Under the pieces are notes generated by a model. The model was not told the origin of the DNA. It was given only the letters and a program-made list of their open reading frames with translations, and did not search any database. Positions 7,873 through 14,456 of a stretch of DNA of 17,140 nucleotides are shown here, one piece after another. The position numbers were made by a program, and so were the translations under genes. Source of the stretch: an uncultured Clostridia bacterium (GTDB taxonomy: Bacteria > Bacillota > Clostridia > TANB77 > CAG-508). The stretch is taken from positions 1 through 17,140 of the forward strand of contig CAKPDW010000028.1 of the NCBI GenBank assembly GCA_934149115.1, in the 5' to 3' direction. Within the stretch, counting starts at the first letter, position 1, and every line of letters begins with the position of its first letter.

Positions 7873-8724
7873 TTAATTATCAATCATCTCAACGAATTCA
7901 GACATGAATGTTATAATTCTATAATATTTATACATATATTCTTCTGTTTCTTTATTATTAGTAATTGGTTTTGTTAAAATGTCATTGTCAAAAAATCTGA
8001 AAAATACCATGTTTTTATTTATCATCATTTCTAATTTATATTTTGTTTCTTCTTTAAATTGTTTTATAAATTCTAGTTTGTCATCTGTTAATACTTGTCT
8101 TGCTTTACTTATTCTTTCTGAATACATAAATAAGTCTTGGTCTGGAATTGCATATTTTTCTTTTTTGTTATTTTTACTATTTACTCTCATTACATCTATT
8201 TCATCAATTTCTTTTTTTATTGTTCCACATGCGAATATTCCTCTAAAAAGTTCTTTATTCTCTGATTTTACTATTATATTTGATAATGCTATTTCGTGAC
8301 CATTTTTTGTTCCTGATATTACACCTTGTGAATCTAATTCTTTATATATTCTGTTAAACCCTGATTTTCTATAATAGCTTCCTGATAGTTCTTCATCCTT
8401 TTCGTATGTAAAACCATCTTTTATATGTACTGCTAATTCTGATAATGCTATTTCACTAAACTTGTTTTGTTTTTCTATTATTCTTCGTTCTCCTTTAAAA
8501 GTATAAAAAGTACAAAATACAAACATCATTGCTGCAACTGTAACAAATATATATTTTGCAGTAGCTGTTGGTGCAATAATCGCTACTATTATACATATAA
8601 TTATTATTCCTATTATTAATCCTTCTGATTGTCTTATATCCCTTTTATATTCTTTTAATTGCTTTCTTTCATCTGCAATTTTCTCATTTGTAAATTCATA
8701 TATCTTTTTAAAATCTTCCCTCAT
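7873..8724 (-). CDS. DUF3137-like membrane protein
   Basis: This 283-residue protein has a short charged N-terminus and two adjacent membrane helices (about 35-53 and 58-75), followed by a cytoplasmic domain. The soluble part carries YYRKSGFNRIYKELDSQGVISG and later FRGIFACGTIKKEI, the pattern I associate with DUF3137, a widespread family of unknown function. It is the first gene of a four-gene minus-strand operon with the ABC ATPase (13 nt away), permease and TIM-barrel protein. An accessory or sensing role for the exporter is possible but is only inference. The ATG at 8724 has a weak SD (GGTGTG). An extended -10 promoter lies about 35 nt upstream. Confidence 0.7.
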   Translation of the reverse strand: MREDFKKIYEFTNEKIADERKQLKEYKRDIRQSEGLIIGIIIICIIVAIIAPTATAKYIFVTVAAMMFVFCTFYTFKGERRIIEKQNKFSEIALSELAVHIKDGFTYEKDEELSGSYYRKSGFNRIYKELDSQGVISGTKNGHEIALSNIIVKSENKELFRGIFACGTIKKEIDEIDVMRVNSKNNKKEKYAIPDQDLFMYSERISKARQVLTDDKLEFIKQFKEETKYKLEMMINKNMVFFRFFDNDILTKPITNNKETEEYMYKYYRIITFMSEFVEMIDN

Positions 8725-8757
8725 ATATTCACACCATCTTTCGTAATATTTGAGAAA

Positions 8758-8766
8758 ATTATATCA
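8758..8766 (-). promoter_or_regulatory. Extended -10 promoter of the DUF3137/ABC operon
   Basis: On the minus strand TG-A-TATAAT (TATAAT at 8763-8758) forms an extended -10 with no good -35. A start near 8750 would give a short leader before the ATG at 8724. This is pattern evidence only. Confidence 0.55.
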
Positions 8767-8824
8767 TATGGTATATTTTTTTTCTATACCTATTTTTATT
8801 AATTTTTTATATCTTTTTATATGT

Positions 8825-8861
8825 AAAAAAAACAAAACCTAATTATAATAATTAGATTTTG
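8825..8861 (-). terminator. Terminator after the 610-residue protein gene
   Basis: Arms CAAAACCTAATT (8833-8844) and AATTAGATTTTG (8850-8861) pair over 12 bp with one mismatch, followed on the minus strand by eight T (8832-8825). It lies 19 nt past the stop of the 8880-10712 gene. Confidence 0.85.
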
Positions 8862-8879
8862 CTTTATATATTTATTTAA

Positions 8880-10712
8880 TTATAGTCTTAAATCTTCTTC
8901 GCTTGATTCAGTTGTATCATTTGTATCTATATCTGTTGAAAAGATTGAATCAGCATCATCTTCTGTATCATCATCTGTTGTAACGTCACTTGTATCATCT
9001 TCGTCTGTGTCATCTTCTGTTATATTAAGTGTATTATTTTTTGTATTTGTTTTATTTGATGATGAACTTTTTGAGAATTCTTCTATAATTGGTTCTAATT
9101 TTTTAAGAATATCTTGTGCTTTGCTTTGTGCATCTTTCATATAGCTTGATAAACTTGTTTCGTCTTTTATATCAATTCCATCATTTGATGAAACTTGTGG
9201 AATTGAAACATTTCCGACTTTTAAATTGTTTTTTGCTGTTATTGTCATTTTAGCTGTAGCTATCTCTTGTGAGTCAATGTCAACATTTAATGTTGTTGTA
9301 TCTTCATAGTTTTTGTCTTCATTTTTGCTTATATCTGTAACTGCTGATATTGTTCCTTTTCCATAATCACCAGCATCTACTGATAATGTTATTTCAGATT
9401 TTGATTTTTCTGTTTTATAATTAATTTCTGCAGATACTTCTGTTCCGATTTGTTGTGCTAACATTTTTGAAGCTTCTGCTTTTACGCTTATTTCATTATT
9501 TTTAGATGTTATTGTTATTGTTGCTACATCTGCTGATGCACCTTGTGAATTTGCTGATATAGTCATTTCTGTTGTATCTTTGTTAAATACTGTTTCTAAA
9601 ATAATTTCTGTACCTTCTATTTCTATACTTAAATCTGTTCTATATACTTTTGTGTTTGTAGCATATGAAACTACTTTTAAATTTCCTTCAAATTCAAGGT
9701 CATTAATTTTTTCTTTTAATGTATCAATATTGTCATATATTGTATTAATTGAATCTGCTATGTTTTCTAATTCATCTGTTCCACTTAGTGAACTATTTGC
9801 GCTTTTAATGATTTCTGAATATGCTGATGCAGAATCATTTAAAATTCCTTTTAGTTGGTCATCTTTTGCAAATGTGTCTAAATAATTGTTTATTAATTCT
9901 TTTATATCACTTTCACTTAATGTTAATGTTATTTTTTTGCATTTTTTGTTTTTTCCGTCAACTTTTACTGTGTCACTTTCTGATTTTAAATTTTTAGATT
10001 TTTCTTTTATAAAATCTTTGAATACTTTCGTATATCTTTTTCTTATTTCTTTTTGTGTTTTTTGATCAACATTTACTGATTTCATTAAATTACTGATTTG
10101 ATCATTTGTTTCAGATAATATTTTTTCTAATTCATCTATATCTAAATTATTTTCATCTAATAAGTCTTTTAAATCATCTTTAGATATTGTAATCCATTTT
10201 GAATTTAATTCTTCTGATCTTATTGCTGCTTGGTTTCCATCATATACAGCTTCTCCAGATATTGCTGTGTTATCAATGTTTCCATTGATTTTTGCATATG
10301 CTGATTTGTTTCCATCATATTTTAGATTTAAACCAATTTTGCTTTTGTTTGCCATTTTTACTATTGAATCCATTGTTGATTGCTCTGATGAAGATAGTGA
10401 GCTAACTTCTAAAGTATCAATATTAGCAGATATTTCTGTTGATGCTTCTATTGCTGAATCTTTATCTATGCTATCTACTACTTTTGGTGTAACTCCATTC
10501 TTTTCTATTTCATCTGAAATTTTGTCTAAAGGTTTTGTTATTGATTCTTCTAATTTTTCAACACCTGCAGACATTTTGCTTCTTTTACTAAAGTTAAGAT
10601 TAAATTTTCCTGTTGCAGCTAGGATTCCAAAGATTATTGCTAGAACTGCAATTACTGCTATTACTGCAATAATAATTTTCTTGGCTTTAGTTTTTTGATT
10701 TCCTTCGTTCAT
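8880..10712 (-). CDS. Membrane-anchored extracytoplasmic protein with acidic C-terminal tail
   Basis: This 610-residue protein belongs to no family I recognise. Residues 1-11 are polar and basic, and a single hydrophobic helix spans about 12-33 with no lipobox Cys or evident signal-peptidase site, so it is probably anchored by its N-terminus with the bulk outside the cell. The body alternates charged helical segments (about 45-340) with Thr/Ser/Ile-rich beta-like stretches (about 345-530), such as ADVATITITSKNNEISVKAE. The last 55 or so residues are dominated by Asp, Thr, Glu and Ser. The protein has almost no Cys outside one buried position near 260. The ATG follows a GGAGGG SD. The gene lies 58 nt downstream of a pilin-like gene and probably shares its transcript. 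A role in the cell envelope is inferred only from topology. Confidence 0.75.
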   Translation of the reverse strand: MNEGNQKTKAKKIIIAVIAVIAVLAIIFGILAATGKFNLNFSKRSKMSAGVEKLEESITKPLDKISDEIEKNGVTPKVVDSIDKDSAIEASTEISANIDTLEVSSLSSSEQSTMDSIVKMANKSKIGLNLKYDGNKSAYAKINGNIDNTAISGEAVYDGNQAAIRSEELNSKWITISKDDLKDLLDENNLDIDELEKILSETNDQISNLMKSVNVDQKTQKEIRKRYTKVFKDFIKEKSKNLKSESDTVKVDGKNKKCKKITLTLSESDIKELINNYLDTFAKDDQLKGILNDSASAYSEIIKSANSSLSGTDELENIADSINTIYDNIDTLKEKINDLEFEGNLKVVSYATNTKVYRTDLSIEIEGTEIILETVFNKDTTEMTISANSQGASADVATITITSKNNEISVKAEASKMLAQQIGTEVSAEINYKTEKSKSEITLSVDAGDYGKGTISAVTDISKNEDKNYEDTTTLNVDIDSQEIATAKMTITAKNNLKVGNVSIPQVSSNDGIDIKDETSLSSYMKDAQSKAQDILKKLEPIIEEFSKSSSSNKTNTKNNTLNITEDDTDEDDTSDVTTDDDTEDDADSIFSTDIDTNDTTESSEEDLRL

Positions 10713-10770
10713 ATTTCCCTCCTAAATTTTTATTTAATAAGTGTAATTTAAAATTACAAATGTTAATAAC

Positions 10771-11244
10771 TTATCTAAATGTATATTCTTGTTCATAACT
10801 ATTGTTGTCAATTTTTATTGATATTTTTATTGAGTCTTTTTTATTGCTTTCTGTTGATTTTATATAGTCTATTGAAAATTCATTTGCATTATCTACTATT
10901 TTTGTTTTATTAAAATATATTTTATTATTTATATTACTTATAATATTTCCATCTCCAAATTTGATTGCTGTTCCACTGGCTTGATTTTCGTTTTTTTGAA
11001 ATGTATATTCTTGCTCATTTATTATCATTGTTCCAAGTTCAGCAATTACATTTTGTTTTTTTACTTCTGACAAAATACTATAATTTAATAGGCTGTAATC
11101 ACTTGATGCTCTGTTTTCTGTATCAACGTTTTCTAGGTCATTTTGAAATACTCCTGTAATTCTTCCTATTATCATCATTATCGTAAGTAATATTGCAATA
11201 TATGTAAGTAAACTTAATAAAGTAACACCTTTTTCTGATTTCAT
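10771..11244 (-). CDS. Type IV pilin-like (prepilin) protein
   Basis: This is a 157-residue protein. Its N-terminus reads MKSEKG, then VTLLSLLTYIAILL, which fits a class III prepilin peptide: a short basic leader, Gly at 6, then a hydrophobic helix of about 23 residues that serves as both membrane anchor and pilus-packing helix. The conserved Glu at mature position 5 is replaced by Ser, which is more typical of minor or atypical pseudopilins. The C-terminal domain is small and beta-rich with no Cys. No prepilin peptidase, assembly ATPase or platform protein is in the window, so it may be an orphan pseudopilin or part of a dispersed system. The ATG has an AGAGGTG SD, with a promoter just upstream. 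Confidence 0.75.
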   Translation of the reverse strand: MKSEKGVTLLSLLTYIAILLTIMMIIGRITGVFQNDLENVDTENRASSDYSLLNYSILSEVKKQNVIAELGTMIINEQEYTFQKNENQASGTAIKFGDGNIISNINNKIYFNKTKIVDNANEFSIDYIKSTESNKKDSIKISIKIDNNSYEQEYTFR

Positions 11245-11261
11245 GGTTTCACCTCTTACAT

Positions 11262-11290
11262 ATAATATATTATAAAATCATTTTTATCAA
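11262..11290 (-). promoter_or_regulatory. Promoter of the pilin-like/610-residue protein operon
   Basis: On the minus strand TTGATA (11290-11285) and TATTAT (11267-11262) are separated by exactly 17 nt. The predicted start near 11255 leaves a very short leader that abuts the SD at 11256-11250. That makes the exact start doubtful. Confidence 0.45.
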
Positions 11291-11379
11291 CTCTTTTGCT
11301 TATTATTTTTTATTTTTTCTTAGACTAAAGGTGAACATTAATAGCATTTGCTCTTTTTATAACTTTTTTAGTCCACATA

Positions 11380-11491
11380 TTTTAGAACAAATCTGAAAAT
11401 TTTCAGTCTTTACTCTACTCTTTATATTTTTCTATAAAATTGAAATTTTCAGTAAATTTGTTCAAGCGCGAAAATTTATTTTATAAATTTT
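11380..11491 (+). repeat. 66-bp hairpin repeat, copy 2, split by a 46-bp insertion
   Basis: This matches the repeat at 3741-3806 in the same orientation, except that after the CTGAAAATTTTCAG palindrome (ending 11406) an extra 46 nt (11407-11452) is present. The insert itself ends in GAAATTTTCAG, so it is flanked by a near-direct duplication of the palindrome half. Removing it leaves exactly 66 bp matching copy 1, including the GCGCG core. It lies in the gene-free stretch between the rplL terminator and the pilin-like operon. Confidence 0.8.
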
Positions 11492-11500
11492 CTGTGCAAT

Positions 11501-11547
11501 TTTTTATATAATAGAAAAGTCAGCATGACTTTCCTATTATATAAAAA
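11501..11547. repeat. 47-bp near-perfect inverted repeat (22-bp arms, GCA loop)
   Basis: Arms 11501-11522 and 11526-11547 are complementary over 22 bp with one mismatch and leave a 3-nt loop. Neither strand has a T-run after the stem, so it does not look like a normal terminator. It lies immediately beside repeat copy 2 and the rplL terminator. It may be a hairpin element or RNA processing/stability structure. Confidence 0.75.
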
Positions 11548-11595
11548 TAAATAGGACTATTAACATTTTAATTTTGTTAATAGCCCTATTTTTTA
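11548..11595 (-). terminator. rplL: Terminator of the rplJ-rplL operon
   Basis: Arms at 11550-11564 and 11576-11590 pair over 15 bp. On the minus-strand RNA the single non-Watson-Crick position is a G-U wobble (it would be A-C on the plus strand), and a T-rich stretch follows. It lies about 30 nt after the rplL stop. Confidence 0.85.
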
Positions 11596-11626
11596 ATAAT
11601 TTTAATAAATATTTATTTTGGTGTTA

Positions 11627-11992
11627 TTATTGTAATTCAACAACAGCTCCAGCTTCAACAAATTTAGCTTTGATTTCTTCTGCTTCAGCTTTTTCTGCTC
11701 CTTCTTTAACTGTTTTTGGAGCTCCTTCAACTAAGTCTTTAGCTTCTTTTAATCCTAATCCTGTAACATCTCTAACAACTTTGATTACAGCGATTTTGTT
11801 TGATCCTATTTCTTTTAATACAACGTCAAAGTTTGATTTTTCTTCAGCTGCTGCTCCTGCTGCTCCTGCAACTGGTGCTGCAACTGCTGCTGCAGATACT
11901 CCATATTTTTCTTCTATACCTTTAACTAATTCTGATAATTCAATAACTGTTAAGTTATCAATTTCTTCTAATAATTTTTCTATTTTTTCCAT
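11627..11992 (-). CDS. rplL: Large ribosomal subunit protein bL12 (L7/L12)
   Basis: This is the 121-residue ribosomal stalk protein, which recruits translation GTPases. It has the full family layout: N-terminal dimerisation domain (about 1-33, with LTVIELSELVKGIEEKYGV), a flexible Ala/Gly/Val hinge (about 34-50), and the globular C-terminal domain beginning EKSNFDVVLKE. That domain carries the conserved IKVVRDVTGLGLKEAKDLVE factor-binding helix pair. The ATG at 11992 follows a TAGGAGG SD. It lies 42 nt downstream of rplJ and is the last gene before the terminator, matching the usual rplJL unit in which several L12 copies bind L10. Confidence 0.98.
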   Translation of the reverse strand: MEKIEKLLEEIDNLTVIELSELVKGIEEKYGVSAAAVAAPVAGAAGAAAEEKSNFDVVLKEIGSNKIAVIKVVRDVTGLGLKEAKDLVEGAPKTVKEGAEKAEAEEIKAKFVEAGAVVELQ

Positions 11993-12034
11993 TATAAAAA
12001 TCCTCCTAAATTTTAATTAATTAATTTTTCTGCT

Positions 12035-12538
12035 TTATTCTGCAGATTCTTTTTGTTTTGCTACTTGATCAAGTGCAACTGCAAGTTTTGAAATATTTCC
12101 AAGTAATGCACCAGCAAGTTTTGCCATAAGTACTTCTCTTGATGGAAGTTTTGCTAATGTGACTAATTCATCACATGGTACTACTTTGCCATCTATTACA
12201 CCAGCTTTAATTTTATAGAATTCATTATCTTTTGAATATTCATATATTGCTTTTAATGAATCTAAATAACTATCTTCTGCTGTAATAACTGCTGTTGGTC
12301 CAACTAGAAATTCATCTAATCCTTCTATTTTACATTCTGCTAAGGCTCTTCTTGTAATGTTATTTTTTATAACATTGTATTGTCCATTAGCTTCTCTTAA
12401 TTTTTTTCTTAATTCTGTAACATCTGCAACATTGATTCCTCTGTAATCTGTTAAAAGAATTAAAGATGAATTTTTCATTTTTTCAGCTAATTTTTTTACT
12501 TCTTCTTCTTTTTGTTTTAAAATTGCTTCGCTAGCCAA
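12035..12538 (-). CDS. rplJ: Large ribosomal subunit protein uL10 (TTG start)
   Basis: This 167-residue protein forms the base of the ribosomal stalk, binding 23S rRNA and L12 dimers. Conserved stretches include LTDYRGINVADVTELRKKLR (about 29-48), NTITRRAL-type NNITRRALAE near 60-70, and the C-terminal helix LGNISKLAVALDQVAKQKE that binds L12. Length is normal. The start codon is TTG at 12538-12536, read as Met (MASEAI), with a strong GGAGGTG SD seven nt upstream. No better ATG exists nearby. The preceding L10 leader probably controls rplJ and rplL: free L10 or L10-L12 complex would bind it and favour termination. Confidence 0.97.
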   Translation of the reverse strand: MASEAILKQKEEEVKKLAEKMKNSSLILLTDYRGINVADVTELRKKLREANGQYNVIKNNITRRALAECKIEGLDEFLVGPTAVITAEDSYLDSLKAIYEYSKDNEFYKIKAGVIDGKVVPCDELVTLAKLPSREVLMAKLAGALLGNISKLAVALDQVAKQKESAE

Positions 12539-12584
12539 AATTACACCTCCTATTTTATTTATTATTAATTATTTTTTATTACAA

Positions 12585-12685
12585 AAAAACTTCAATTCGC
12601 CACCTTTCGAGGCAAATTGAAGTTTATATCAACACTTCACTTTTTGCCTCGGTAGGACTTATATATGCCTACTGTCTTTGGCTTA
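12585..12685 (-). promoter_or_regulatory. L10 leader: autoregulatory transcription attenuator
   Basis: Read on the minus strand, three elements appear in order. First is a hairpin GTAGG/CCTAC (12672-12668 with 12656-12652), extended by GCC/GGC across an asymmetric internal loop, resembling the L10-binding kink-turn hairpin. Second is an antiterminator option pairing CGAGGCAAA (12651-12643) with TTTGCCTCG (12616-12608), helped by TGAAGT/ACTTCA inside. Third is a terminator stem of 15 bp (12625-12611 with 12601-12587, one U-G pair) followed by a T-run. The antiterminator arm overlaps both the L10 hairpin base and the terminator arm, so the states exclude each other. L10 binding would be expected to favour termination. 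Confidence 0.88.
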
Positions 12686-12691
12686 TTTTAT

Positions 12692-13375
12692 TTATTTTTG
12701 GTTTATGAATAAACCTGGTCCCATTGTAGTAGAAATAGACACACTTTTTATGTATTGTCCTTTTGCTGCTGCTGGTCTGGCTTTAATAATAGCTTCTATA
12801 ATACAGTTATAGTTTTCTAATAATTTTTCAGCTCCAAATGAAACTTTTCCAAATCCTAAGTGAATTATATTAGTTTTATCTAATCTATATTCAACTTTAC
12901 CTGATTTGATTTCAGCGATTGCTTTTTTTACGTCCATTGTAACTGTTCCTGATTTAGGGTTTGGCATTAATCCTTTTGGTCCTAATACTTTTCCTAATCT
13001 TCCTATTACACCCATCATATCTGGTGTTGCAACTATAACGTCATAATCAAACCAATTTTCTTTTTCGATTTTAGGTACTAATTCTTCTGCTCCAACAAAA
13101 TCTGCTCCAGCTTCTTCTGCTTCTTTTGCTTTGTCGCCTTTTGCAAATACTAAAACTTTTTGTGTTTTACCTGTTCCGTTTGGTAATACAACAGTTCCTC
13201 TAACTTGTTGGTCTGCATGTTTTGAATCAACACCTAATTTAACATGTAATTCAACTGTTTCGTCAAATTTTGTTTTTGGCATTTTTTCAATTACTTCTAA
13301 AGCTTCTTTGGCTTCATAAGCTTTTGCTGCATCTACTAATTTAGCAGCTTCTTGATATCTTTTTCCTTTTTTCAT
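12692..13375 (-). CDS. rplA: Large ribosomal subunit protein uL1
   Basis: This 227-residue protein binds 23S rRNA to form the mobile L1 stalk, which helps release deacylated tRNA, and in many bacteria it represses its own operon. The start MKKGKRYQEAAKLVD is typical. Characteristic stretches follow: DETVELHVKLGVDSKHADQQVRG, VLPNGTGK, the GRLGKVLGPKGLMPNPKSGTV region, and the C-terminal SVSISTTMGPGLF. The frame could be extended to a TTG at 13420, but the ATG at 13375 has a GGGAGGA SD directly ahead and gives the standard N-terminus and length. It lies 62 nt after rplK, and the L10 leader starts right after its stop. Confidence 0.98.
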   Translation of the reverse strand: MKKGKRYQEAAKLVDAAKAYEAKEALEVIEKMPKTKFDETVELHVKLGVDSKHADQQVRGTVVLPNGTGKTQKVLVFAKGDKAKEAEEAGADFVGAEELVPKIEKENWFDYDVIVATPDMMGVIGRLGKVLGPKGLMPNPKSGTVTMDVKKAIAEIKSGKVEYRLDKTNIIHLGFGKVSFGAEKLLENYNCIIEAIIKARPAAAKGQYIKSVSISTTMGPGLFINQK

Positions 13376-13437
13376 AAATTCCTCCCGTGGTTCTAACGAA
13401 TTATTTACTAATTCTCCCAATTTTTTTATTAAGTATA

Positions 13438-13866
13438 TTAGTCAACTACAACAACACCCATTGATCTTGCTGTTCCTGCTACCATACTCATAGCTGCTTC
13501 TACTGAAGCTGCGTTTAAATCTTCCATTTTTTGTTCAGCGATTTCTTTAACTTGTTCCTTTGTTATTTTTGCAACTTTTTCCATGTTTGGCTTTCCTGAT
13601 CCTTTTTGGATTTTTAAAGCTTTCTTTATTAAAACTGCAACTGGTGGAACTTTTGTAATAAATGTGAATGATTTATCTTTATAAACAGAAATTACAACTG
13701 GTATTATCATACCTGGTTGGTTAGCTGTTCTATCATTGAATTCTTTAACGAATTGCATGATGTTTACACCGCTAGATCCTAATGCTGGTCCAACTGGTGG
13801 AGCTGGTGTTGCTTTTCCTGCTTCTATTTGTAATTTGATTACATTAACTACTTCCTTCTCTGCCAT
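13438..13866 (-). CDS. rplK: Large ribosomal subunit protein uL11
   Basis: This 142-residue protein of the GTPase-associated centre binds 23S rRNA together with the L10-L12 stalk and is needed for RelA-type stringent sensing. The N-terminal domain has the conserved IEAGKATPAPPVGPALGSSGVNI (about 15-37), including the Pro-rich thiostrepton-region loop. The C-terminal RNA-binding domain begins near 70 and ends with the usual AARSMGV-like TARSMGVVV. The ATG follows a perfect AAAGGAGGTG SD. It lies between nusG (27 nt upstream) and rplA (62 nt downstream), the standard order. Confidence 0.98.
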   Translation of the reverse strand: MAEKEVVNVIKLQIEAGKATPAPPVGPALGSSGVNIMQFVKEFNDRTANQPGMIIPVVISVYKDKSFTFITKVPPVAVLIKKALKIQKGSGKPNMEKVAKITKEQVKEIAEQKMEDLNAASVEAAMSMVAGTARSMGVVVVD

Positions 13867-13893
13867 TTTCTTGCACCTCCTTTAAAATGATTT

Positions 13894-14430
13894 CTAATCA
13901 ATTTTTTGCACTTGTGAAAATTCAAGTTCTACTGGAGTTTCTCTCCCAAACATAGATACTAAAACTTTTACTTTGTGCTTTTCTTTATTTATTTCTTGTA
14001 CTACACCAATGAAGTTTTCTAATGGTCCGTTCATAACTCTTACATTATCATTAACATCATAGTCGATATTAACTGGAACGTCATCAAATCCCATATTTCT
14101 AATTTCTTCATCTGTTAATGGTATTGGATCAGTTCCTGAACCTACGAAACCTGTAACTCCTCTTGTATTTCTAACTATATACCAAGATTCTTCTGTTACA
14201 ATCATTTTTACTAAAACATATCCTGGAAATACTTTTTTCAAATTAGTTTTTCTTTTTCCATCTTTAATTTCAACTTGTTCTTCCATTGGAACAACAATAT
14301 TAAAGAAGAAATCTTCTAATTCTCTATTTTTTATAGTTTTTTCCAAGTCTGTTTTTACTTTGTTTTCGTATCCTGAATAAGTATGAACTACATACCACTT
14401 TGGCTCTAAGCTATTATCACTTTGAGACAT
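13894..14430 (-). CDS. nusG: Transcription elongation/antitermination factor NusG
   Basis: This 178-residue factor binds the RNA polymerase clamp helices and, through its KOW domain, couples transcription to ribosomes, Rho or antitermination complexes. The NGN domain (about 9-115) shows KWYVVHTYSGYENKV, the KVFPGYVLVKM strand and the WYIVRNTRGVTGFVG segment. The KOW domain (about 125-178) shows NDNVRVMNGPLENFIGVVQEI and ends VELEFSQVQKID. Length is normal. The ATG has a GGAGG SD. It lies 26 nt after secE, as in most Firmicutes. Confidence 0.98.
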   Translation of the reverse strand: MSQSDNSLEPKWYVVHTYSGYENKVKTDLEKTIKNRELEDFFFNIVVPMEEQVEIKDGKRKTNLKKVFPGYVLVKMIVTEESWYIVRNTRGVTGFVGSGTDPIPLTDEEIRNMGFDDVPVNIDYDVNDNVRVMNGPLENFIGVVQEINKEKHKVKVLVSMFGRETPVELEFSQVQKID

Positions 14431-14456
14431 TTTTGAAGCCTCCTTTATTTTAGATA

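Larger units (their letters stand above)
11245..11626. other. Gene-free stretch between the pilin-like gene and rplL
   Basis: This 382-bp stretch has no credible gene on either strand. From left to right it holds the pilin-operon promoter, a poorly defined AT-rich segment with short GACTAAA and TTTAGTC arms (about 11323-11373), repeat copy 2, the 47-bp hairpin and the rplL terminator. So many hairpins packed together makes a structured RNA or repeat hotspot possible. Confidence 0.7.

Noticed and set aside
10267..10698. Plus-strand ORFs over the 610-residue gene (9580-9885 and 10267-10698)
   Set aside because: They are antisense shadows with no SD. The minus-strand frame is one long ORF with a clear SD and terminator.
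11574..12020. Plus-strand ORF of 148 codons over rplL
   Set aside because: It is the antisense shadow of rplL. The minus-strand reading is an unmistakable L7/L12 with a strong SD.
12585..12685. T-box or other riboswitch ahead of rplJ
   Set aside because: There is no T-box sequence or aptamer signature. Position and the GTAGG/CCTAC hairpin fit the L10 leader.
13376..13420. TTG at 13420 as the start of rplA
   Set aside because: The ATG at 13375 has the SD and gives the standard L1 N-terminus. The extension would cover the SD.
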